This document shows positions 35,853 to 48,073 of a stretch of DNA of 64,000 bases, piece by piece. The stretch is from Paramarasmius palmivorus (lineage: Eukaryota; Basidiomycota; Agaricomycetes; Agaricales; Marasmiaceae). The stretch covers positions 62,001-126,000 of the forward strand of contig JAYKXP010000088.1 in assembly GCA_037176845.1 (NCBI GenBank), read 5' to 3'. The notes under the pieces are model-generated. The model ran no database searches. It was given only the letters and a program-made list of their open reading frames with translations, and was not told the origin of the DNA. Position 1 is the first letter of the stretch, and the number at the start of each line of letters is the position of its first letter. A program made the position numbers and the translations under genes.

Positions 35853-36832
35853 ATGTCCGCATTCTTCCCCTGTCATTCCATAGTTGAGGCTTGGAAGCAG
35901 GCTCATTTGAGCCGAACACGGTTCACTCAAGACCATCTTGCTCGCTTCATTTCGACTTCACCTGCTTTCATCGTGGAACGCTATCCTCAGCTAGTGAGCT
36001 ACGTCGCGGTTGGGACTTCGACACCGACCGAGGACGATCATACCATTACATCCATACCCCGCGACGACAGCTGGCCATCCACTTCCCCGACTCTAAGGAT
36101 CTTTGAAGATAGACATGGTGGATCCAACCTTAGCATCGTGACCTCTGCAACACGAAGCGACACGGAGTCCTCTTGGGACGAACTCAGTGACGACGACGAG
36201 GACCCATTCCAGGACGTTTACTACGACTGCTTCTCACAACCTAGCTCCCCCACCTCCCCCATTTCTCCAACACCAATTCCCACACGCTCCTACGAACCAA
36301 CGTGGACAGATCAGATACCATTGGAGCTCATCGAAGCCGCGAGAGAGGAACACTCTTATTTGTCTACAGCACTGCGAGAGCAATCCGAGGCTCTCGAGAA
36401 CACCGCTGTTAGCCTTCCGGATGTTCCAGTTCCCCCAGAGCTGCCTAGATTCTTGGACAGGCCTGTTATCAGTCCATCGCTGCAAAGGCACGCCGGCAGA
36501 AGACATTCTGTGGTGTCCACCATGGCTACTCAAGCTCCGGATAGACTAGATCTGCAACAAGGGTATTTCGTCACCAGTGGAGGAGAAGCCGTGCCAGGGG
36601 TGGGAAGAGCTATAGCGATTGATGGTGTTGGACACGAAGAGCGCGGTTTGCCGGTTCCAACCCATGCAGTCATTCAGCATCTCTGTACCAGTGCCATAAA
36701 ACATGGTGTACTTGGGGTAGCCGTCACTTATAGATATAGAAACAAGGTGAGGCTCTTGAGATCGCTAGTGCAGTAGTGTGCGAGCTGATGTTTTGGCAGT
36801 TCCCAACGGCAATTTACTATAAGAATGTATAG
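35853..36832 (+). CDS. AMPK/SNF1 beta-subunit-like protein (ASC domain only)
   Basis: Two exons (35853-36746, 36800-36832) give 308 aa. The C-terminal third matches the AMPKBI/ASC domain that docks the kinase and gamma subunits: WTDQIPLELIEAA, VPPELPRFLD, PTHAVIQHLCTSAIKHGVLG, and RYRNK joined across the 53-nt intron to FPTAIYYKNV. Without that small last exon the conserved YR-x-KY/F-x-T-x-I-x-Y end would be lost. The N-terminal half is Ser/Pro/Asp-rich and disordered. It has no glycogen-binding CBM48 domain, which canonical beta subunits carry. It may be a short beta subunit or a competitor or scaffold within the SNF1 complex. A TATA-like element precedes the ATG. Confidence 0.82.
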
Positions 36833-37056
36833 ATACCATCACTAGATTCCACTTTTAGATCGAGGTTTAGAGAACCATGATTGTGGGTGAAATGAGTTGT
36901 ATTACCGGATTTTATAGAGCTATATTTCGGGATCATTACGGGGACAAACAGGGTTCTTTTAGCTATTCGATATGTAGTCCGATGTCAATAGTGTGTACTG
37001 GCCATCATTTCTATTTGCATAGCACATAAACTGAATAATGAATGCCGTACGAACAA

Positions 37057-39311
37057 CTAATGTGAAGTGGATGGCATCGAGCGCCGGCGTATGTGATTCA
37101 GAGAACGAGCTGATAGCGATCCGGACTCAGTAGCGTTCGGGAAGAGCTGGCTTTCAACGGCGCAAACCGTTCCTTCCTGTGGTAAAGTTCCGTTGGAAAA
37201 GTAGGCAGCTACCGCAGCATAGGTGCAGGTAGAGCTCCCGGCAAGAGACGTGTGCTGTTACTTTGGTCAGTCACAGTTTAACAAGCAATCTAACTGGGGC
37301 GTACGCCTGGGGAGTCTTGAGTAAGAACGACAGATCCAGGGAAGGCTTGACCATTCTTCTTTGCCCTGTAGAGAGTAAATCAATAAAGCAGGGTGTAAAA
37401 TTCCTCAGGAAAACCTTACGCGGCGAGGGGAGTGATAGGGTCTGCTGTATTTCCAATGATTAACAGAGGGAAGCTAGTGTTGGCACCAACGGGGCCTATG
37501 AGCGGTGAAACTGTCAGCACACCAAGTAGGATAGGCATCGTAAACAACCGTACCAGCAAAGCGAGTTTCTGGGTGGACTTTCCAACCACTATTCGAGGGT
37601 TAACGCACGGTACACTTCATATAGGAATTGATACATACGCGCACTGAGTCATGATTGGCACGGCGACGCTACCACGGAAAGTAGAATTGATAGTTGCCAT
37701 ATAATCCCGGAGATCAGAAGATGTCATGTTGAGCGGGTCAGCATCAGAGCATTCAATCGCGATATTTGCTTCGCCCACTGGGGCACTCGATGTTACGAAA
37801 GAAGTGCTATATCAAAGATGGTCAGAAGGTTGGGGAGCGTTTTTGTCGATGGAACCTACAAGAGTTGGTGAATGAGAGTTCCATTTCCAGCAGAAAGCTG
37901 AGCAAGTCCAGCGGCCAATGGAACAAAGAGATCGACAGGTGAATCGAGTGCAGAAGTAACAACATTGCGAAGTGTATCGTATGTGACTGTTCCGTAAGAA
38001 TCCCCAGTAAACACTGGGATTGGCTGCTGACGAAGAGTCTCGTAGATGGTTTCAAGATTTGCTTCTATCTCCGAAGGAGAGGAGGCGTAGAAGGGGCATG
38101 CTTCAGGGCCAGCAGCATTACATCCATCGAAAAATGTTTGCATAGTCTTGTCTGAGTCCACAAGTTGGTTGCCAAGGTCATCTAGAAGTTCGAATGAATT
38201 TAAAGCGCGCGCGTTGAAAAGGAGATGACTTACTCCGGAAGTAGCTGTCCATGTCCAGACAACCTGGAAGAACCCAGTAAGTAGATATAGAAGTGCAATA
38301 GGACACCTCTCGTACCATCAATGATTATACGTCCAACACGATCCTAAGAAAGATATCAATCTCATAATTTGACTCTTCTCTTCCATGGTAAAGACATACT
38401 GGGAACATTGTAGCAAAAGTGGCGCCTAGAACGGAACCATACCTGTGACATGAGGGATGAGTCAAGTCAAGCTAGCATTGATGGATTCCAGAACGACATA
38501 CGAGAAGCCCCAGAACTGTAATTTGTTCTGACCGGAGGCCTCAACTATCTTCAACATATCTTTGACAACGTTGTCGGTAGACACGAAGCTAAGTGTATCG
38601 TTATCACGACTCAAGGCCAGCTGACCAAATGCTTGATATCTTGCCCAAGCTTCGGGCAATGCATCTGAGGTTGAGCTCAAATCCCAGGATTCTCCAGCGA
38701 ACCAGAGGTTTCTTTCTGCATCCGATTGGAAAATTGAGACCTTGGGCGTTGTGCGAGATACGCCTGCGTAAAGAACATGATAAGCTGTTGCTTGAAAGTC
38801 GCGCAGTAACAGCAAACAAACCTCGAGGATCAAAGCCAACAACATCAAATTCACTGCCTACAATAGCCTGGAGCTTATCCGCGCCTTGCAAAGCTAAATC
38901 GACACCGCTTCCACCAGGCCCGCCCGGGTTGACAAGGATGGAGCCTTTGTATCCATCGCCTCGGACAGCAGCAGGGTATTTAATGACAGCGATCGCAGCA
39001 GACTTTCCATTCTCGGGGTTGTTGTAATCGAGAGGAACCTATAACATATTCCATAAACGGACGTATAGAAGTTTATAAACCAACACTTACTTGCAGTCGA
39101 GAACATTTGAAACCCGAATAGCAGTCCACCCACGATAGATTGTTGTTCGGTTCTAGCTGGAAAGAGGGGTTAACGGAGTCTTGGGGAGCGAAACCAGCAG
39201 CCGAATAGCACCCACGCTGCCCCAATCGAAGCCATCCGCGCCATCAGCAGCGAAAGCACTAACACTTGCGAGAACGTTGAGAAACAAAAGAAAGGAGAAG
39301 CGTTGAAGCAT
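37057..39311 (-). CDS. Secreted S33 exopeptidase with TAP-like C-terminus
   Basis: Alpha/beta-hydrolase peptidase related to tripeptidyl aminopeptidases. Thirteen exons (first 39216-39311, last 37057-37254) give 533 aa. Signal peptide MLQRFSFLLFLNVLASVSAF. Landmarks are ILVNPGGPGGSG (oxyanion region), FDVVGFDPRG, the nucleophile motif GFSYGS (Ser at about 214), LLIIGNTADPITPL (Asp at about 441) and PGHTSLA (His at about 469). Many Cys residues and N-glycosylation sites fit secretion. Probably releases short peptides from the N-terminus of substrates outside the cell. Other exons: 39091-39156, 38822-39038, 38502-38763, 38400-38442, 38316-38343, 38234-38263, 37860-38181, 37639-37806, 37554-37588, 37420-37495, 37305-37365. 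Confidence 0.93.
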
Positions 39312-40227
39312 CACAGTGACCAGAAGAAAAGCGAAGAACAAGAAGATGGCCGACCAGAAGAAAGGAGAACAATGGTGTCTTCTTCTCCAGGACGTGTTAT
39401 AAATACTCAATCCTAGATTCCCGGCCTACGTTGACGCAGCTGATGGCCGGAAATTCAGTCAGTGATACCCGTGCTATCCAGTACAGCCCTGGAGAACAGG
39501 CGCACAACTGCGCAGACGCGCAGTATGATAGTATCAACTGTAGTAGGAAAAAGTAGGTCACCCAAGTAGTCATTTGCAATCAATGATACTGCAAGTTCGT
39601 ACCTCATATCCATTGATATTTTCACGATCCTATAGCTTTTGAAGGCTCCTCGAGAGGTCTCCGGATTAGAACGCCTAAGGGCGCAAAGCTGTGAGGCCAT
39701 GTGAGCATTGATGATAGAAATCTTGGAGCTCCAAATTCGATTCGCACTCTGGACTGAAACACTGGCGCACGCCATACTGAAACGAGAGTTACCCGAAAGA
39801 AATCATCGGAAATGGGACCAAGTGCAGGCTATTATTATTATTATTATTATTATTATTATCGGAAAAGACGGGAAAGAGACGAACCTGAATGCACTACTAG
39901 CTACTATTCGTTCACGGGCAACACCTTCGCGGTCGAGAACAAAACAGTTTGAAAACGCAGAGCAATCACCTATGTGATGTATGACTGTTTTTGCTGGACA
40001 AAAATCGTCCAATGGGTAACGCGTAACGGTTGAAGCGTAGTCATTTTTCCCAGGCTCTCTGACGCTCCTTCCCTTTACACATAAGGCGATGAAGACTATA
40101 GTTCTATATTGGCATATCAGTACATAAATTACACGATTACATTGTCCAAATAATACAAGAGATCATGATCATAATACGACGGCATGCAGGCACAAACAGA
40201 TACACGGGAAGAAAAGGCATCCTCTCT
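39312..40227. other. Intergenic region with a trinucleotide microsatellite
   Basis: No gene is seen. The left part is the promoter of the S33 peptidase; the right part is the 3' flank of the ribonucleotide reductase gene. Confidence 0.45.
39831..39859. repeat. (ATT)n microsatellite
   Basis: Nearly ten perfect ATT units. Likely polymorphic; no function is implied. Confidence 0.95.
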
Positions 40228-43200
40228 TTAGCCAGAACACATCACGCAAGCCTCCTTGTTCTCAATCGAGCATAGAAGCTTGGCCTCCTCTAACTCGCGA
40301 GCCTTTTGCCTCTGAAGAGCAGCAGCAAACTCGGGATCCGCCTCAGCTGCCTTGAGGGTCTTCTCGTCCAACGACAAACTCTCCAATGCGGTCGAAGTAG
40401 ATGCAGTTGGTGAGTATGGTCGAGGTGATGCCTCGGGCGTGGAAGGTGTTGGAGTAGGAAGTCCACTCTCGGCAGGACCGGCGGCAGATGTCGAAACCGT
40501 GGCAGGTGCAGGAGTTGCATTGAGTTTAGCTGCGACAGCGGCAGCGGCTGAAGAGGTAGCAGTCGATGAGGGTTTCCTCTCCAGCGCCCCCTTGCTCTGT
40601 GCCTTAGCCGTCTTCAGCACGCTCTGGTCAACAGTGAACTGGATCGCCTGAGCAGCTGGTCTTGTCCTGAGATAGTACATGCCAGTCTTCAAGCCCTTCT
40701 TCCATCCGTAGAAGTGCATGCTGGTCAATTGACCAGTCGTGGGTGCCGACAAATGGACGTTGAGACTTTGACTCTGGCAAATGAATGCACCACGGTCGGC
40801 GGCAAGATCCAAGACTTTCTTCTGGGAGATTTCCCAGACAGTCTTGTAGATAGCCTTGATGTTGTCAGGGATGTTGGGGATGTTCTGAACGGAACCGTGG
40901 TGGGCGATGATCATGTTCTTCATGTTGTCGTCCCAAAGTCCAAGGTCAACGAGATCGCGAAGCAACCATGGGCAAACGACTTGGAACTCTCCAGCAAGGA
41001 CACGGCGCGTGTAGATGTTGCTGAGGTTACTAATCAGTACAAGTCACAGGCACACATGAATCAGACCTCTTACCTCGTGTATGGCTCGAAGCATTCATTG
41101 TTACCCAACATCTGACTGGTCGAAGCAGTTGGCATAGGTGCAGTAAGCAGCGAGTTACGCAAGCCTGTGCGAGCGATCTTCTGCTTGAGACTATCCCAAT
41201 CCCAGAGATCAGTTGGGGTAACACCCCACATATCGTACTGCAGTTGACCCTGCTGAGCAGGGCTGCCCACCCAAGTCTCGTATGGCCCGTCAGTCTCGGC
41301 GATATCGGAGCTAGCATCAAGTGCTGCGTGGTAGATGGTCTCGAAAATTTGGATGTTCAAGAGCTTGGCTTCGGGTGACTCGAAAGGCAAACGAAGAGCC
41401 ATGAAGGTGTCAGCAAGACCCTGCACACCAATACCGATGGGTCGGTGACGCATGTTGGAACGACGAGCCTCAGGCACGGGATAGTAGTTGACGTCGATGA
41501 TACGGTTGAGGTTGAACGCCACAACCTTGGCGACTTTGTGGAGCTTCTTGAAGTCGAACCTACTTGTACCGAATTCATCTTTACGAACAAAGGTGGGCAA
41601 GGCAAGTGAAGCGAGGTTGCACACGGCGGTTTCGTCAGGAGAGGAGTATTCCATGATCTCTGTGCAAAGATTGGATGATTTGATGACACCGAGGTTCTTC
41701 TGGTTGGATTTCGCTGGAGATGTGTCAGTACACTGTAGAAGAAATGAAACTAGGTCACTCACAATTGGCATGATCCTTGTAGCACATGAAAGGGGTACCG
41801 GTCTCGACTTGGGCTTCGAGAATGGCATACCAAAGCTTCTGAGCAGGGATGGTCTCGCGAGCACGACCTTCTCTTTCGTACCTCTCGTAGAGAGCCTCGA
41901 ACTCAGCGCCATAAACATCAGGAAGGCCTGGTGCTTCGTTGGGACAGAACAGTGACCAGTTGCCACCAGCCTCGACACGCTTCATGCTATAAAGCCGGTG
42001 AGAAATATATAAAAATTGACGTAAACAGGAAACCCACAAGAGGTCAGGTATCCAGAGTGCATAGAACAAATCACGGGCTCGAACTTCCTCCTTGCCATGG
42101 TTCTTTCGGAGATCAATGAAGGCGAAGATGTCGGCATGCCATGGCTCGAGGTACATAGCGAACGCGCCTGGTCGTTTGTTCCCACCTTGGTCGACGTAGC
42201 GAGCAGTGGCATCGTAAGCCCTAAGCATGGGCACAATACCATTAGAATAGCCATTGGTCCCAGCAATGTAGGATCTAGTCCGAGTAGAATAGTAAGTAAA
42301 CATGCTACATTTTGCAGAAAAGACATACCCAGTAGCACGAATGTTGTGAATATGAAGACCAATACCACCAGCACATTTACTGATCATCGCACACTCCTTT
42401 AGGGTATCGTAGATACCTTCTATCGAATCGTCCTTCATAGCAACGAGGAAGCATGAAGAGAGTTGGGCGTGTGGGGTACCGGCATTGAAGAGGGTAGGTG
42501 ATGCGTGAGTGAAGTATTTCTCGGACATTAGTTCGTATGTCTGAATGACTCGGTCAATGTCACGACCATGAATACCAACAGCACAACGCATGATCATGTG
42601 TTGTGGTCGTTCAGCTACGCGGCCGTTGATACGAAGAAGGTATGAACGCTCGAGGGTTTTGAATCCAAAGCTAACACAAATGTAAATCAGACGTTAAGGA
42701 TAATAGAACATGCAAGACTTACTAGTTATAGTTGAAATCACGGTTATAGATGATAGCGGAATCAAGTAGATCCTTGTTTTCTTGGACGATTTCATATGTC
42801 TCTTTTGCGATCATCCCAGATGGTCGGCCATTCTTGGGGTTGACTAGGGAATGGCTGAACAACATGTTCTTCGTCACTGGTATAGGACGCACCATATTCG
42901 TATAGGTCCTTGATGACAGCTGAGAAACTCTTCTTCGTTTCCTTGTGGAGATTTGAGATAGCTATGCGGGCGGCGAGAACGGCGTAGTCAGGGTGCTTCG
43001 TGGTGAGGTATGCTGCTGTTTCTGCAGCGAGGTTCTGTTGACGGCAAGAATAAGAGACTGGGAGTGAGTCAGACATGTCGAGACATACGTCGAGCTCAAC
43101 GGTGGTGACACCTTGGTAGACGCCTTGTACGACCTTCTGGGTAACCCTACACGAGGATGAGAGGACATAAGAGAAATAAAAGGACGCGTCACGCACTCGA

Positions 43201-43489
43201 TGGGGTTCACGTAGTTCATGTCCAAACCATAACATAACTTGTCTATTCTCGACGTGATCTAAAGCAGAGAACAGTTCAGGACGCGACCAGAGTCTAAGGG
43301 TGATGAATAACTATACCTTGTCAAACTGGATGCGCTCCTTGCGCCTTGAGATCGTGTAAATAAATCAGCGTGTTGTAGAGAGCGTGTCAAACCGCGCCTT
43401 GACTTACCCGTCTACAGAGAGAAACAGTCAGGCCAAGGTCGGGACTGATGCAGCGAAGAGAGCTTACCTCGCTTGAAAACGTACTGCAT
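40228..43489 (-). CDS. RNR1: Ribonucleoside-diphosphate reductase large subunit
   Basis: Class Ia ribonucleotide reductase alpha subunit, making dNDPs in the cytosol for DNA synthesis. Twelve exons: 43468-43489, 43408-43411, 43317-43344, 43197-43258, 43089-43146, 42893-43034, 42723-42843, 42329-42670, 42038-42274, 41763-41986, 41074-41713 and 40228-41020. They give 890 aa. The N-terminal ATP-cone ([20 protein letters not shown]) needs a 4-nt exon to read through. Catalytic-domain landmarks are [44 protein letters not shown] and [11 protein letters not shown]. The C-terminal redox pair is ACVMCSG. An Ala/Ser/Pro-rich linker of about 90 residues carries the swinging tail and is longer than in yeast. 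Expression is expected to be cell-cycle regulated, but I do not claim specific sites. Confidence 0.97.
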
Positions 43490-44100
43490 GATGAAGAAGT
43501 ATAGGGCGAGATGAGAAGGAGTGAAGGTAGGGTGGAATAGGCGAGGTGGTGGTGGTTTGGGATGAAGAACAGAATGGAGGATGCGTGATTTTTTATACTC
43601 GATTCCTCGCGAGCGTGACTGATCTATTTGGTCTACCGAGGTCCGACAGCGTGGCTTGCAGTAAACCAACTCGTTTTTACCTTCCCTCGCTTACTATCGC
43701 CTCGAAAAAATCTTTGAACCGTGTTTTTGGCTAAGGAACGCACAAAAAACTTTGGAACACGCTTTTTTCGCGCTTTCTTCCCCATTTCATCGTGATAGTC
43801 AGCCACTCAACAGAGCGTGTTATTTGGACCTCTTTTGTGATGTAGACGTGTCTTCGTTTGGAACCCCGATTTCATCTCTCAAGATCTCATGTTCGGTTGG
43901 TAAGTATTCTTGTTCTATCGTGTGGTGTTGTGAGAAAGCAGCTTGTTCCACATCAATGACTCAAGATCCGGTCCCGCTCTACAGTCGAGTCAAACCAGTG
44001 GATTTCGGTCATCAGAGAGGATAAGTTCTATGTTGAATTGAAGGGCATAATACAAGACCGATGTCCGTAATTTTACAAGAATTATTCCATTATCCTAAAT
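43490..44100. other. RNR1 promoter and downstream flank of the sidA-like gene
   Basis: No gene is called. A TCGCGA palindrome at 43607-43612, about 120 bp upstream of the RNR1 start, could be a regulatory site. A frame at 43752-44024 looks non-coding. Confidence 0.35.
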
Positions 44101-45956
44101 CTAATGCGTTCTGCAGATATCACCGACAACCTCACCAGCGCGAACGCCCATTACGCTAAGAAGGGTGTCGCTAAGACCATGTGTCGCCTCCTCGACACCC
44201 TGGATATAGATCCTTGGCTTGAATTCTGGTTCACCTGTCGCCGTTCTATTGGGTAGGAGCTGGTACTTCCTCGAAACATAGATCGTCGGTGCAGGCAATG
44301 AAAGGTCGGTCAGAGAAGGGGAAGTTGGTGGGGTATTCGACGCGCTACTGCTGATAGGCGTTGAAATAGCAGACTCCGACGCACTTGCCTTCCCGTCGGA
44401 CAATGGTCCGCTCATACGTGAAATGAGTCCATGCAGATCTGTCTCGGGAGCGAGGTGTGTCTGCGAAGCATCAGTCGTCTTGTCGAGCCCGAAATACTTG
44501 CCGATTTCACAAGTCTTCAGCAAGTCAATCCAAGCAGTACGTTGGTAACCAGTAGCGCAAACAATGGCATCGTATGTCTGGGTGGAGATCTCTCCAGTGA
44601 TGGCATGTCGGCAAGTGAAGACGAAGGAAGGTGTCTCTGATCCTTCCTGCACACGCTCCGCAGCTAGGACCAAGGTGTAGGGCTTTATAGCAATCACGGG
44701 GCTTGAGAGCTCCTTGGTTGAAGGCCGTCTCGAGACGGTCTCGTCCAATTGCTGATCATACATGACTTCATAGAGCTGGAGATAGAGGTGAGATTGGCCA
44801 CCTTCCGAAGAGTCAAAACACTCACTGAATCGATGGTTCTGGGATTAACAACGCCGTAATTTGTTCCTTTATATTCCTTCAATTGGGCGGACCGGACACT
44901 AGGAGACCTCATAGAGAACCATGCGTCGGTGGCTACGAAAGTGTAAGTGAAACCTCTTGTGACTAGGGATCGTGTGCTTACATTCCGGATCGAAGATCTC
45001 ATTGGCAAATGGGCTATCATCACTAGGCTTTAGTGAGCCTTTGCGGATGATCATCTCAATATGGTGTCTTCCTGCCGAACACGGGAATGCTGATAACCTT
45101 TCCCGCAAATCGAGCGTGACTTCTGCAGCTGACTGGCCAGAACCAACAACACCGATACGAACGGGCCTCGAGGATACGCCGATCTTATCGAAGATAGATT
45201 CAACGGAGGTGGCGTAGGCAGAACTGTGGACGACAGAAGGGTCTTCGTAGATAGAGGCGAAAGGTCTCGGGATGTTACCGGCACCACCGGGCGCGATAAC
45301 CAGATTTCCTATATATGATTCACGTTCAAGAACGAGTCGTAATCAACGTAGCGTATCACTCACGGGCACGATGGATGCTTATCTCCCCAGTGGTAAGGTT
45401 CTTCGCGTGAACATGAACAGTTCCATCCTTTCCGTCGTCCAAAGCTACGACCTCGGTTCCCCAATGGACTGTGATACCTTGGCTTTGCACGTAGCGTGCA
45501 GCCCAGCCAAGGTAGTCGGCGTATTCCTTTCGGGTGGGGATCGTCGAGCCCCGGTTGATAAACTTGAGCAATCGTCCTTCGCTGTGTAGGTAGGAGAGGA
45601 AAGTGATAGGTGACTGAGGGCTTCGAAGAGTAGCAAGGTCTTTCATAAAACTGAGGCAAGGTAATTAGTCTCAGAAGGCAAACGTTGAACAGTTGCGGCT
45701 TACCTGATCTGCATCCTGGCCCCAGGAAGCAACATTCCGGGATGCCACCGGAAGACATGATGGCGCTCTATGAAAAGCGCCTTTTGAATGGGAAAGCTTG
45801 GCTGCAGAACGTCGTTTGTGAGCAGAGATGTTACCAGAGAGGTGTTTCACTCACATCTTTCCAAGATTCGGTGATAGCGCCAGCGACGGCGATATTAGCG
45901 GGACCAAACCCAAGTCCGAGTACATCATAGATGGGGGAATCCTCGGTCGAAGCCAT
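44101..45956 (-). CDS. sidA: L-ornithine N5-monooxygenase (SidA/PvdA family)
   Basis: FAD- and NADPH-dependent hydroxylase that turns L-ornithine into N5-hydroxyornithine, the first committed step of hydroxamate siderophores such as ferrichromes. Six exons (45855-45956, 45704-45801, 45364-45650, 44982-45308, 44826-44932, 44101-44775) give 531 aa. FAD motif LGLGFGPANIAV at residues 13-24, substrate-region FRWHPGMLLPGARMQ, NADPH motif GVVGSGQSAAEV at about 216-227, and the C-terminal ATGYQRTAWIDLL motif of the family. No NRPS or acyltransferase gene is adjacent within the window. Two exact iron-GATA factor sites lie about 260-300 bp upstream, so iron repression is likely. The start ATGGCTTCGACC directly precedes the FAD motif, as in relatives. 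Confidence 0.95.
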
Positions 45957-46214
45957 CGATGTGCGCTGTTAGTGAGGAAGGGAGAGTCCTTTATATGGAG
46001 ATGGATACGAGAGGATGGACGGAGGGGAACAAATTAAGGAGGGGTTGGAACGGAGCCGCAAATTTATATCTGCAAAAAGCAGAACCTCGGCTCAAATCTA
46101 GATCCCTGTGAGAAAATACATTTACGGTGTCATTTCATGCAGGAACAGGTCGTAAAAGTTGGCAAAACACATTGGAAGGCAAGTCGGGGTGAAAGTTTGA
46201 TGATCAGAAGCCAT

Positions 46215-46259
46215 ATCAGATAAAATATTATATCCGATTAGATTTCTTTAATCTGATAA
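46215..46259. promoter_or_regulatory. Two ATCWGATAA iron-GATA sites upstream of sidA
   Basis: ATCAGATAA at 46215-46223 and ATCTGATAA at 46251-46259 both match the published consensus ATCWGATAA of fungal iron-responsive GATA repressors (Urbs1, SreA, Fep1). They lie 27 bp apart, in the same orientation. More HGATAR-like words follow up to about 46305 (CGATAA). The nearest gene start is sidA at 45956. Confidence 0.75.
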
Positions 46260-46718
46260 GATTCCGACATATCGGTAGCGTGGTACTCCATCTGGGTCCG
46301 ATAAATTCGACTACCGAGAAAATCCGACTCAGCAGACCATAAACTTGACTATCCGCTTGACTTGCCAGTCCAGACTAGTCTCGACGAAGAAATCAGTCGT
46401 AGACTCTGTGCAAAGTAGGTCTCGAGCCGAATTGTTGACCCCAAAGCGCTGACAGTGAGAGTCCATAGATTCTTTCATGTGAGTCAAGGTCGGACTCGGA
46501 TAAATCAAATGCCAGAATCATGTGGAGCTGTCTCGTCCTCGTTATGAGGATGAGGAGATGGAAATTGACTGTTCGTAACACCACAATGCTGGGATTTTAT
46601 TTCCGCTCGTTGAAATAGACATCGTAAGGTACATGAGGCTTTACTTAAAATGACATCGGTTGCCGTTGAGAAGCCGAATCGTCCAAAAGCAGAGCCGAGG
46701 GTACGAGTTGGATCAAAT
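46260..46718. other. Region between sidA promoter and aldo-keto reductase
   Basis: No gene is seen. It holds the 3' flank of the aldo-keto reductase gene; short open frames have no coding features. Confidence 0.4.
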
Positions 46719-48073
46719 TTACAGGTATGCCAAACCTTCACGTGTGCGCTGCCATAAGTGAAAGAGCGGCAGCAGAATCATTGCAGTTGCTAGCGGCACC
46801 CGGATAGACTTGAGCCACGCTTTGTAGCTTGAAGGCGGGCCTTTTGCACCAGCTGCATCAATGGCTGCTATTTCCTCTTCTGTCAATGACGCTGGGAAGG
46901 AGTCAGTATAGTACATGTGAACCCGTGCCTTGAGCACTCACGGAGATCCGCAGTGGCAAGGTATTCTTCCAAGTGTGCTTTCGTAGAGCTCGTGCTAAAT
47001 ATGCCATCGCCAGTCAGTGGCCGGGAGATCGTCCTAGAGCTGCGCAACTCACGTCACAATTATGGCACCCTTCGCAATAGCCCACAAGAAGATAACTTGA
47101 GTTGGGGACGCGCCAATCCTCTTAGCAGCTGCTGCAATAGGGGCATCCACGGGTCCTCCTGGATACCTCGTAATTGGACTACGAAGATATTATTTGACTG
47201 ATAGAAACAGGCATAAGGGGTAACATACATCAGGCTGCTGTAGGCTTCAATCGCAATGTTATGCTTGGCACAGTACTCAATGACAGCTTTCTGCTCATGG
47301 AAGTTGTATGGGTGTAGTTCAATCTATCGGGACAGTCAACCATGTATAGAAGGGCTGTAAAGCAGAACTTACTTGGTTCACTGCAGGCTTAATCGTCGCG
47401 GTCTTGACCAAATTTTGCAGCTGTTCCAATCCAGTGTTGCTGACTCCAATACTCCTGGAGAGTATATTGAGCCGAAGACTACAGGTAGAATAGAGATGCA
47501 CGCACTTGGCCAATCCGTCTGCTTTCAATTTTTCAAACTCTTTCCAGGTGCCTTCGAGATCCTGATCGGGAGTAAATTTCGGGTTGTGAATGAGGTACAA
47601 ATCGATGTATTCAAGACCAAGCTGAAGAACAGGCGTTCAGTCAACGTCGACACAGAGGACAAATATATATACTTTGTTTAAACTCTGCTTAACAGCCTCT
47701 GGGACGGGGAGAGGATGGTTGAGTTCTTTGCTGTAGAAGAACTTGGTGGTGACATAAAGTTCTTTCCGACTTAGGGCACTCTCTTTGATAGCCCTTCCGA
47801 CGTATTCTTCTGTCTCATAAACTTAGGAAAATAATGTCAGTCAGCCAGGTTTGCGGGAACAGCAAAGCGCGACACACACTGTGCAGTATCGAGATGAGAG
47901 AACCCGACATCAATAGCCTGCTCAACATATTCTGTCACGTCGTGCCATTTCCACTTTGTTCCGGTACCGTACGCGATAGAAGGTATCTGGCAAGGTCGTT
48001 AAAAGAGTTAACTGGCAAGATTTCTCACACTAACCTCATGGCCATCGTTCAAGAGCACGGGCTTGAAAGGCAT
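46719..48073 (-). CDS. Aldo-keto reductase with C-terminal hydrophobic tail
   Basis: NAD(P)H-dependent carbonyl reductase family. Nine exons (48035-48073, 47878-47986, 47673-47821, 47506-47621, 47373-47454, 47229-47323, 47053-47178, 46942-46994, 46719-46891) give 313 aa. The catalytic tetrad is visible: Asp and Tyr in HLDTAQFYETEEYVG, Lys in ELYVTTKFF and His in YIDLYLIHNPK. SIGVSNTGLEQL and PAVNQIELHPYN are standard family motifs. After the barrel a hydrophobic stretch VPLATAMILLPLFHLW is followed by QRTREGLAYL, which suggests a tail anchor in a membrane. Substrate unknown. It starts 241 bp from the divergent BTB gene. Confidence 0.92.

Noticed and set aside
41070..41978. 302-codon minus-strand frame read as one exon
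   Set aside because: It is two RNR1 exons plus the intron between them; splicing at 41714-41762 restores the conserved sequence.
43752..44024. 90-codon plus-strand frame between RNR1 and sidA
   Set aside because: No conserved motif, no splice partner and no relation to neighbours.
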